Both the position numbers and the translations under genes were made by a program. Positions 55,545-64,000 of a DNA stretch of 64,000 nucleotides are shown here, one piece after another (positions within the stretch are counted from its first letter, which is position 1; each line of letters begins with the position of its first letter). The notes under the pieces were generated by a model. That model did not search any database. It was not told the DNA's origin and saw only the letters and a program-made list of their open reading frames with translations. Origin of the DNA: Orobanche coerulescens (lineage: Eukaryota > Streptophyta > Magnoliopsida > Lamiales > Orobanchaceae); assembly GCA_033398695.1 (NCBI GenBank), contig CM065815.1, positions 145,683,001 to 145,747,000 of the forward strand, written 5' to 3'.

Positions 55545-57313
55545 TTTTAGAGAGATATTGTTTCGTTTCTCTGCATTGATTTTGACAAGATTGAATTAGT
55601 AACTTGTTTTATTATGACCGGGTATAGAATTTAAGGGCTTGTATAATTCTTGTATCGACTCCCACTAATTTTATCGGAATTACACACTCCCATCTTATAA
55701 CCCGAAAGTCATGGTTAGATCGACTTTTTAGTGGTGATCGAGTTCTTTACAAATTTTAACAGACGCAACCTGTCAGGTTTCTTGCCTATTAATTTCTGCA
55801 AAGTGGTGTCCAACACCAACCCGTCCAACGAATGTTTAGATCTTATTTTACCCCTAGTCTTCATGTCCTTAACCTATTAGGTTTCTTGGCAATCGAGACT
55901 ATCTAAGTTGTTGACCATCAACGTCTATCAGTCTGACTATTGAATCTCGCCCGGCAACCTATCAGGTTTCTAGGGGAGAAATTTATCACCAACCGAAGGC
56001 ATCTAATGCACTCAAGAATTTTTTTCAACCTCTACCAAATGTACTACCCCGATAACTCAGAAGCATAGCACACCAGCTCGGGTATCAATTTTCTACGAGT
56101 TTGATGGAGCGTAGGAAACCTCGTAACCTTTTTCAATCTTAGTATGTTTGTTGGCGAGAGAATTTTGTGATTAATATTACACTTTGGACATTAATTCATT
56201 TATAAGCGCTTTTGTGTTTGTCAATTATTCAAAATGAAAAACAGTAAATAGCAACCTAGTTACTACCAACATATAGCTCATGAACTTTTTCCTAAGTACT
56301 GGGCCAAGCGAATGACCCAATAAAGAAAAATAAAAACAGTCTTTGATTCTTCGTCTTCTCAGTCGGTTGTCTTCGGTCTTCGTCACAGCCAAATAAATAA
56401 TTACATCATAGAAAATGCATCCTATTATACAAATTTTCTAGTAAAAATAAATAGGCTCAAAACGGCCTTTACAATCCAATCGAATCGAACAAATCAAAAC
56501 TGAGTCCACGAGCTATATCACCATCACATATGGATTCCACACCACATGTAACGGCAATGAAATTAAATAATTAATTTTAATATATATTAATCCAATTAAT
56601 CTATAAAATTAATCTATTCAATTTCTAAAATATTAATCCAATTAATTTATGGCATTAAAAATAAATAATCAATTAATGTATTAATCCAATCAATATAAAA
56701 ATTAATCTATTCAATTTTAATGGTATTAATCCAATTAATACTAATAATCGTCATTTCAATTCGTTCGAAGTAATCCGGCCAAAAATAGTATTCACATTTA
56801 ATATCTTTCCTATTAAAATAATATTCCAAATATATATATTTTAATAAAATTAAATCCAATTTAAAATGTGGGAAAATATTACAACGTAATAAAGAGACTA
56901 AACGAAGTCCCAGACAAGTCGGAGCAGACTGACCCACAAACCGAGCAGAAAAGGGTGGCGAGGGTGACCCACTGGAGCGAGTCACACCTGCTACTATCCG
57001 GGTAGCGGGCGGCTGTCGGCCAACTGCCGGGCCACGACGATAGTGACTGCAGCGGCCAGACTCTGATTCCGACCTCCATTCGGCTCGTTTTGCGGCTCCT
57101 TTCCAAAACGTGATGTTTCTAACTTTTATGTAGGACTTATAAATCAATAAAATAAAATTTTACAGATTTATAATTCACATAAAATCATAGAAACAAAATT
57201 TACAATGAACAATTAAATATCTCCGGTTATACCAATAATGATTCTAAATCATAAACATCATCCAATATCATTCAAAATGCACAAATAATCGTATATACGG
57301 TATCATTGACCTT
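55545..57313 (-). other. copia-F leader, non-coding
   Basis: 1.77 kb between primer site and gag. It contains TCAGGTTTCT recurring near 55777, 55880 and 55958, an AT-rich tract with repeated ATTAATCCAATTAAT (56570-56750), and a GC-rich stretch at 56890-57110. No protein domain seen. Confidence 0.75.
56570..56752. repeat. AATCCAATTAAT repeat tract
   Basis: At least five irregularly spaced copies of TTAATCCAATTAAT or close variants. Related TTAATCCAATTAATT sequence also occurs in the LTRs near 50450 and 58033. Confidence 0.75.
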
Positions 57314-57325
57314 GCTCCGATACCA
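57314..57325 (-). promoter_or_regulatory. copia-F primer-binding site
   Basis: The minus strand reads TGGTATCGGAGC one base inside the 5' LTR. It differs from the initiator-Met complement TGGTATCAGAGC at one position. Confidence 0.9.
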
Positions 57326-57326
57326 C

Positions 57327-59410
57327 TATTGGAATTGCGGATACAAAATCGAATACGTAGCGGAATAATAATACACAATAAAAAATCCCAAATAAAATCG
57401 ATCAAGTAACGTATACACGAAAAATAAATCGACGAAGATAAAAGGATCAAAGTTCCATACCTTTGAAGCTTTTGATATTATCTTCGTAAGTTGATGATGA
57501 TCACGAACACGAATACGAACACGAATTTTCTTTGTTCCAAACACCGGAAGTGCGATGTCTCTACGTCACCACGCGACGGAACTTGACCGAAAAAATCAAC
57601 GAGACTCCGTTCTCCAAGAACACGGCTAGGGAAACTCGTAGGAATTTTTTCTCTCTATTTTTTTTCTCACCTCTAAGATGAAGAATTGAACAAAGAAAAT
57701 TTTCTCCCTCCCCTCCAAGTTGAGCTCACGGCCGAACACAATTAAGGTGTTGGTGTTGTGTATTGTTTATTATACATGACTACATGTTACCAAAACTTGG
57801 AGAAATGATATGAAAGAAAAGATAAAGCATATCATCACATTTTGGAAGCTAGTAACATGCCTTATCATAACTATAAAACAAAAACACTCCATGACAAATG
57901 AGGAGGGAGTGGGCAGCCACATGGAAGATGGGAGGAAACGGGCCGAGCCATTCGGCTCGTGTACCGGACGTTCGTCAAACGACTCCATTAAATACACTCC
58001 GTTTTATCATCAATGTATTTATACTAATTATTTAATCCAATTAATTAATTATATCAAATACAAATATATTTCACTAAGAAATATAATTTTTGAATTAAAT
58101 TATTTATCCAGTAACTTAATTTCAATTCATAAGACCGCTATTTGATTTATCCAATAAATTATAATTAGATATGCAATATCTTATCCGTCAACGATCCTGA
58201 TGCGCGACTCCGTAGGTCCGTCTCAACCGGCATTGGGAGTAACCAATGAGTGCGGGCAGCACTTAGCCAGCTTAGCAGGCCGCACTGTAAACCCCAACTG
58301 AGAACAAATGAAGGGATCATTCCAGAACCATTATGTCGTGAATACCATATAGGTATAGACCCTTCATCAGATGTCCCGGTCAAGTATTCGGGTCACGGTA
58401 AAGTCAAACCCTACTGTTGACTAGACACTATACATGTGTTATATTACTCGGCGAGAAGGCTACATCTAGTACCGGACGAGGAGAGAAGAGTATTCACCGA
58501 GTGAGAGAGGCCTCACAATTGCTCCTTGTGATGCAGCAGAACCATGCACTCTTATGGCATGGGAAAAGCCCCTACCTTCAGTTGAGCGAGGAAAGCCCCC
58601 TTCAACATCTCTCATAATGTGTTCTACGCTGGAAATTCATCGCTTTAATCGATGTCTTCACACTCCATCCCCGTATGGGCCCCGGCCAAATCAAGACCGA
58701 CTAATTACTAGTGTATCCAATACGACTGGATCATAATGCTTTGTCCAATGACTTATAATCTTATTTGCCATTAACCGTATAGGTTATTCGACTGCTCACT
58801 AACAGGAGATAGAATCCTTTCTTAGTGTACAGTAAAGACTGCTATCTGCCCGTATAGCCCGCACTTTTAGGTTGACTCAGCAATTAAGAAAATGAGTCTA
58901 ACTACTCTAATGACAAATTAAACATCACAGACATATCTCTTACTGAACCCTCAAGTCAAAGGTCCACGTATACTATCACAACCTTTCGATTCGTCATCGA
59001 CTCTCCAAGAGTGAATACCGTATGACTGAATCAAGTATGAGTCGTGTTCGAGTATACTGGTCCCACCAATATACTTATAACTATCCCATCATGACATGCA
59101 CACGTCCTAGCATCTGTTATATAAGTCTTACTCAAAACTTAATGCCTAATTAAGTTTATCGACTTGCGAACGGTTTACATAAATAAACTTTAAACACTTC
59201 CAGTGCATTTTCTCTTATCCGGTAACGAGAGTGGAATGTTCGCTCTTATTTACATGGACTTCACTGCAACGTTTACCAAATCAAGAATGCATTTGAAATA
59301 CAATAAACAGTGAATGAATCATATTGCCTTTATTGATAATTCCATAATTACAAGTACAATGCCCATTCTCTCTTATCCCCTGAGTGGCATTCGAGGGCAT
59401 ATTCCTAACA
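57327..59410 (-). repeat. copia-F 5' LTR, 2084 bp
   Basis: TATTGGAATTGCGG in plus view to GGCATATTCCTAACA, then CGTAC. Holds an extra 250-bp segment at 58440-58688 that the 3' LTR lacks. Shows the empty site of the LINE near 57413. Confidence 0.92.
58440..58688. other. Unmatched 250-bp insert in copia-F 5' LTR
   Basis: The partner LTR passes directly from GTGTTAATGC to AAATCAAGACCG (50880-50895), while here a 250-bp GC-richer segment intervenes (AAGCCCCCTTCAACATCTC and others). No inverted ends or target copy is visible. It could be captured filler DNA, possibly organellar, but I cannot identify it. Confidence 0.55.
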
Positions 59411-60180
59411 CGTACCAACCCCATACTGATGGACAATCCGAGCGGACAATTCAGACCCTTGAGGATATGCTAAGAGCATGTGCTTTAAACTGAAAAGACA
59501 ATTGTGAATCGCAGTTGCCACTAATTGAGTTTGCGTATAATAATAGTTGGCATGCATCGATTAAGATGACGCCATTTGAGGCTCTATATGGACGAAGATG
59601 TAATCGCCACTGTGTTGGGATGATTCATCCGAATTGATCGGAACGGATCCGAATATATTAGTGGAGACCAGAGAGAAGATTGTTCTAATCCATGATAGAC
59701 TTTTAGCTGCCCAAAGTCGTATGCCGAGAATCCACATCGTCCATTAGAGTTTAAAGTCGCGATCATGTGTTGTTAAAAGTATCTCCAACCCGAGGAGTTT
59801 ATCGCTTCGGGAAGAAGGGTAAACTTATCACTAGATATATTGGTCCAATTGAAATTTAGAGCGAATAGGACATCTCGCCTATCGTTTAGGTCTTCCGCTG
59901 TCGTTAAGTCACGTGCATAATGTATTCTATGTCTCCCAGTTGAGAAAATATGTGTCGGATCCTAGCTATATTATCGATTTTGGGGAAATTGAATTGGGTT
60001 CCGACATCACCTTTGAGGAGAAATCGATTCAAATTTTAGAACGTCGAGTAAAACAGCTTAGACGCAAAATCGTTCCTTTGGTGAAGGTACATTGGTCAAG
60101 GCATGGATCAAAGGAAGTTACATGGGAGACGGAGGACATCATGAAGTCGAGGTACCCAGAGTTGTTCACATATTATGTTT
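59411..60180 (+). pseudogene. pol: gypsy-B integrase C-terminus with chromodomain
   Basis: Resumes after copia-F with YQPHTDGQSERTIQTLEDML in shifted frames, including the catalytic Glu. After degraded [14 protein letters not shown] sequence the open piece 59913-60233 has MHNVFYVSQLRKYVSDPSYI, QILERRVKQLRRKIVPLVKV, then HWSRHGSKEVTWETEDIMKS and RYPELF. That last part is a chromodomain-like tail. Confidence 0.88.
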
Positions 60181-60197
60181 TGGGACGAAACTTTTTG

Positions 60198-60211
60198 TTA
60201 GAGGGAGAGAG
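60198..60211 (+). promoter_or_regulatory. gypsy-B polypurine tract
   Basis: AGAGGGAGAGAG directly before TGTAGTATCCACG. Preceded by TTGGGACGAAACTTT. Confidence 0.85.
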
Positions 60212-60509
60212 TGTAGTATCCACGTTTTTCTAGTATGATTAGAAATTTTCTTTTTTGTCGTTTCTATCGGGAACTGTTTTGCAAATTTCAAAAGTATTGG
60301 TATTGGGTTGTGTATATGTTCTTTCGTGCTATTGAATAGTTGAAATCATATGTGCGTGGTTAGAGAGTGAGCTTGTAGGTTGTTGTTTCTCATCAACGCT
60401 TTGATGAAATATTTAATTTCATAACAATCGTCGCGATGAATGGATTTCATGTTTGTGTTATGAATTGATGAATTAACGCATGCTAGTAGCAAGTCTAGCG
60501 CACGCTAAT
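60212..60509 (+). repeat. gypsy-B 3' LTR, first 298 bp
   Basis: Matches 32286-32580. It is cut inside the palindrome array (TCTAGCGCACGCTAAT at 60494-60509) by gypsy-C. Confidence 0.9.
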
Positions 60510-62155
60510 TGTAACACCCCAAATTAGGCGGATATTATAGTGTCGTGGACCCGCAACTGGGACCCACCAAGTGAATGAAAATTAATGAATTAAATAATAT
60601 AATTGTAGTACCGAACCACATTATATCATCAATTACTACGATGAGGAGTTTTAAGTACAACACACCCAGGAAATACAAAATATATGTATATTTTATATGA
60701 AGATAAAATATACAACACTGAATAAAATGAATATCAAACGGAAATTTGCATCGGAAATAAAAATTAAGAAACATGAATGCCTGAAAAGGACTGGGGCCCC
60801 CCTACTAGTATCACTGGGACTCCTCGCCGTCAACGTTCTCTTCCTGTGCTTTTGCCTTGCCATGACCTGAAAACAACATCCCCCAACGGGGTCAGTTACA
60901 CAGAACAACAATCCTGAAGAGTTGAACAAGCACAATCATTAAATATATATGACATGAAATTAAGCTGAAGAGGGGTATCATAGTACACCCGTAATGGGAC
61001 GTGCAAGTGCACAAGACGAGTGTCCGGACACACCCATCCTTGTACCTAATTAGTCTCATGGAGGCACGTTACTGTGTGCACAGTCCATTGTGTCGGTGAA
61101 CCCTTCACATGACTATCGTGTGCCCGACTAAAAATTCCACACATAACCACCCGACCATGCAATATGAACCCAGAAGGTCACAAGAAACAAAAGTGACCAT
61201 GATGAATATCAATGAATAACAAAATGACAAGGGTCAAGAATGACTCACCGAGATGAAATAATAATGAAATGAATGATAGCTCACTGAAATGATTGGAACC
61301 GTTGTTCCTCATAAATTGAATGATTAGTTTGATAATTACAAGTCTCAACATGAATAATATATCATGAATGAATTATGAATATGAATAAACAACAACGAAA
61401 GGAATGAATATCCTTTTAACCGAGTAAGAATTAACTTACACAATACCGGTGGTGAAATATCCTCTCACGAACAAACGTCCTTAATGGAATATCGGTTGCT
61501 CGAATAACCTTGAATAACATGATTACCGACAAATGCTCAATATACGTATCAAGCACGATTATAACCAACTCAAAATTCAATACAACAATAATCAAACTCA
61601 TTGGGGCATTCTAACGAATATGTTGTAAACATTCTTCCCTTTGGTTACAACCAACCCCAATAATATTGATACCAAACCTCCAAGGAATGATTCAACCCAA
61701 CAAATCTTCATTAATGAAATCAATGAACCAATAGGAAACCACAACTCAAGGTTACGACAACATCAATCGGAAACCCCCAAAATAACCAAAGTCAAACATC
61801 AAGGTTTCTAGAATAATTCCCTAAATATTCATCAAATCCGAAATATACATCAATAAATCTGTAGGAATACATGTATCCAAGGTAGATAATCTATATCTAA
61901 CATATTTCATCATACTAGCAAGCTTACACGAAGAGATCAGGAGGAAAACATTCAAAATCCGAAATTCTAGATCCAAGGAATGTTTACCTTGATTTGATGT
62001 ATTCGAGAGGATGAAATGATGATTAATCCGAATTATAAGCTTGAAGATGTTGATAGATGATTGCATCTAGAAGAACACTTCTCAAAAAGCCCAAAATCGC
62101 CCAAAACCATCGAGAGGAGGAGGAATGAAAAAATGGCGAAATGGGGCTAAATTGT

Positions 62156-62167
62156 CCAATATATAGT
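62156..62167 (-). promoter_or_regulatory. Probable LTR TATA box of gypsy-C
   Basis: The minus strand reads ACTATATATTGG, immediately downstream in sense of the palindrome array and upstream of a C/T-rich leader. Confidence 0.6.
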
Positions 62168-62177
62168 AAACCCAGTT

Positions 62178-62730
62178 TAGTGCGCACTAGCTCCTCTGCT
62201 TAGCATGCGCTAACGGGTACACCGGGTAGTCCAGTACCCGCTGTCTGCATCGTTAGAATGCATTACATACATTCGTAGCATGCGCTAACACCTCTTATTA
62301 GCATGCGTTAACCTTGTGTTAGCGCGCGCTACCTGATGGCTGATGTCCAGAATACCGGAGTCTAGAACCTACTGTTTTCTTGCCTTGCTCGCGTTAGCGT
62401 GCGCTTCACCAATTACTTAGCGTGCGCTACTAACACCATTAGCATACTCTAATATCCACTCATAGCGTGCGCTAAGAATTTTTCCATTCGAGTCCAGTAC
62501 CAACTAGACTCTGCCTGCTCGGACCGCTACACTAATTGCTTAGCGTGCGCTATCCACACAACTAGCGCACGCTGCTTACCATTCGTAGCATGCTCTACTA
62601 CAACCTAATTCAGCCCAATGCCTTCTAGACTGTCTTCCTGAACCACATTAGCGTGCGCTAATGCTTAGAGGTAGCGTGCGCTACTCATACTCAATTAGAG
62701 CGCGCTAAAGAGAGTACGTAGCGTGCGCTA
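62178..62730 (-). promoter_or_regulatory. Palindrome array in gypsy-C LTR
   Basis: Exact TAGCGTGCGCTA near 62418, 62463, 62540, 62649, 62672 and 62719, with variants (TAGCATGCGCTA near 62200 and 62276, TAGCGCGCGCTA near 62320, TTAGCGTGCGCTTC near 62395). AGTCCAGTACC and GTCTAGAA-type motifs separate groups. It is the longest array in the window. Confidence 0.9.
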
Positions 62731-62952
62731 CTCCTCACACACAGCCCACTACAATGATGGCAATGATGATATGCACGGCCCGATTCTCCAACCAGGTTGA
62801 ATGACGAATAATAACTGATACACGATACAAAATTACTCCGAACGGTAAATACAATAAATGAATATAAATGATGAATGATTATTAATGAGTGAAAAAATTA
62901 CTGAGTGACAATATACTGAATGATAATGAATGAATTTACAACCAGGTATTAC

Positions 62953-62985
62953 TTACTCCCCCATTAAAAAGAGTTTCGTACCTGA
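62953..62985 (-). promoter_or_regulatory. gypsy-C polypurine tract
   Basis: The minus strand reads GTACGAAACTCTTTTTAATG then GGGGGAGTAAG before the LTR. Confidence 0.85.
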
Positions 62986-63020
62986 AACTAAGGGTCAAAT
63001 AATTCAGGATAACTCTCCCA

Positions 63021-63560
63021 CTAGATCTTAACTAAAGGAATCGTCTTGTTCCTCAACTGTTTGATTCGCCGCTCTAAGACTCGTACGGGACGCTCCTCGT
63101 ACGTATGATCATTTGCGATCTCGATTTCATCAAACTGAAGTATGTGGATCGGATCGGCAATATACTTCCGCAATTGAGATACATGAAACACATTATGAAT
63201 TCGGCTCAACACCGGAGGTAAGGCCAATCGATAAGCCAGGTCGCCTACTCGATCTAAAATCTCAAATGGTCTAATGAATCTCGGACTCAACTTCCCCCGT
63301 TTCCTGAAAAAGAAGATACCTCGACTCGGGGTTACCTTGACCAAAACGTGGGCACCTGCCTCGAACTCTAATGGCCGACGACGATTATCTGCATATGATT
63401 TCTGTCGACTCTGAGCGGTCAACAAACGATTCCTGATCAAAGCTACCTTCTCGCGGGTGGCTATAATCATATCAGGCTCGGTGCTGATTGATTCTGATAA
63501 GTCATCCCAATACAAAGGAGATCGACAATGACGACCGTACAAGGCCTCGTAGGGTGCCAT
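63021..63560 (-). pseudogene. pol: gypsy-C integrase C-terminal domain, chromodomain missing
   Basis: 179-codon open frame: [80 protein letters not shown] and RRIKQLRNKTIPLVKI, then stop. In gypsy-B and -D about 25 residues of chromodomain-like sequence follow the IPLVKV point. Here the next bases give only WESYPELFDP after the stop, so most of that domain has been lost by deletion. Confidence 0.88.
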
Positions 63561-64000
63561 CTTAATCGAAGCATGTCAACTATTATTGTACGTGAACTCG
63601 ATCAACGGTAGTTGGGCTTCCCAATCGTCCTTGCAATCGAGAACACATGTCCTCTAATGTCTGAATAGTCCTCTATGGTTGTCCGTCGGACTGAGGGTGA
63701 AAAGCTGTGCTGCAATTAAGCTGAGTTTCCATAGCACGATGAACTGATTTCCAAAAATGTGACATCAATCGCCCGTCACGATCAGAAACGATACTCTTAG
63801 GAGTACTGTGCAATCTCACTATCTCCTTAATGAATAACTGGGCAAGTCTCTCGGGACCCCACGTATCCTTAATCTCAAGGAAATGAGCTGACTTAGTTAA
63901 ACGGTCCACAATTACCCAAATTGTATTCATGCCACGACAACTCATCGATAAACTCGTGATGAAGTCGATTGAAATATCCTCCCATTTCTACTCTGGAATA
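63561..64000 (-). pseudogene. pol: gypsy-C integrase core, partial at window edge
   Basis: Open 63673-63945: MNTIWVIVDRLTKSAHFLEI with the first catalytic Asp, KSIVSDRDGRLMSHFWKSVH with the second, and STAFHPQSDGQP just before the Glu. The frame shifts near 63670, so the Glu-containing segment is in another frame. The gag, protease and RT lie beyond the window. Confidence 0.88.

Larger units (their letters stand above)
47767..59410 (-). mobile_element. Ty1/copia element copia-F, minus strand, TSD CGTAC
   Basis: In sense order: 5' LTR 59410-57327, primer site, long leader, gag, zinc knuckle, protease, integrase, RT, RNase H, polypurine tract, 3' LTR 51610-47767. CGTAC flanks it. It is inserted in the integrase of gypsy-B. 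Same family as copia-A but with fewer mutations. Full structure, though RT and gag are frameshifted. Confidence 0.93.
32286..60509 (+). mobile_element. Ty3/gypsy chromovirus gypsy-B, with large nested inserts
   Basis: 5' LTR 32286-34229, primer site, gag split by gypsy-A, protease, RT, RNase H, integrase split by copia-F, and polypurine tract. The first 298 bp of the 3' LTR (60212-60509) then follow, where gypsy-C inserted. The rest of the 3' LTR must lie right of the window. The two inserts account for about 21 kb of the span. Protein sequence is the same lineage as gypsy-A, -C and -D. Confidence 0.9.
60510..62952 (-). repeat. gypsy-C 3' LTR, about 2443 bp
   Basis: The left edge is clear from the gypsy-B match. 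The right edge is placed at ACCAGGTATTA before the polypurine tract and may be off by two or three bases. It holds a palindrome array at 62178-62730 and an AT-rich first part with no coding signal. Confidence 0.88.
60510..64000 (-). mobile_element. Ty3/gypsy chromovirus gypsy-C, minus strand, 3' half
   Basis: 3' LTR 60510 to about 62952, polypurine tract, integrase C-terminus and integrase core, continuing past the right edge. Its start TGTAACACCCCAAATTAG interrupts the gypsy-B LTR. The second TSD copy would lie outside the window; the expected sequence is CTAAT. Confidence 0.9.

Noticed and set aside
56879..57147. Overlapping minus-strand ORFs in the copia-F leader
   Set aside because: They sit in a GC-rich stretch of a non-coding leader, start mid-sequence, and have no recognisable domain.

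Overview
This window is plant nuclear DNA built entirely of nested transposable elements. I found no host gene, ribosomal RNA or functional tRNA gene. Plant origin is indicated by large chromovirus-type Ty3/gypsy elements, Ty1/copia elements with initiator-Met tRNA primer sites, plant-style hAT miniature elements with 8-bp target duplications, and a plant L1-type LINE whose reverse transcriptase ends in a zf-RVT and a plant RNase H domain. An accessory ORF beside one copia element reminds me of a protein family I associate with Lamiales. That placement is from memory and weak; 'eudicot' is the safer statement.

Layout, left to right. Positions 1-18389 hold a plus-strand copia element (copia-A) that starts before the window. 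Its reverse transcriptase is split at 2857 by a minus-strand, gag-only LTR element (G1, 2857-10591, TSD GAAGC). That LTR in turn carries three hAT elements. A block running from mid-LTR of G1 into copia-A RNase H (6531-11473) is repeated in tandem at 11474-16249, giving a second gag-only copy (G2). Copia-A ends with its 3' LTR (16491-18389), inserted into the accessory ORF of an older minus-strand copia element (copia-E).

Positions 19913-28822 are a complete plus-strand chromovirus (gypsy-D, TSD CTCAC) inserted in the same accessory ORF. Its 5' part, a TATA promoter and copia-E RNase H and RT occupy 28823-32285. From 32286 a plus-strand chromovirus (gypsy-B) extends to 60509. It contains two large inserts: gypsy-A (34791-44231, minus, gag-only with an intact 340-residue gag, TSD GATGC) and copia-F (47767-59410, minus, TSD CGTAC). 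Copia-F carries a 5'-truncated LINE (47854-49814) in its 3' LTR. The 3' LTR of gypsy-B is cut at 60510 by a minus-strand gypsy-C that runs off the right edge.

Relative age follows from nesting: copia-E is oldest; then copia-A, gypsy-D and gypsy-B; then the elements inside those. The most striking unexplained signal is an array of a 12-bp imperfect palindrome (TAGCGTGCGCTA and variants), interleaved with CCAGTA/TGGACT motifs. It sits in the first third of the LTR in all four chromovirus families here, ahead of the probable promoter start. Two other signals stand out: gag-only elements from two unrelated families, one with an undamaged gag, and the promoter-bearing accessory ORF downstream of copia-E pol.
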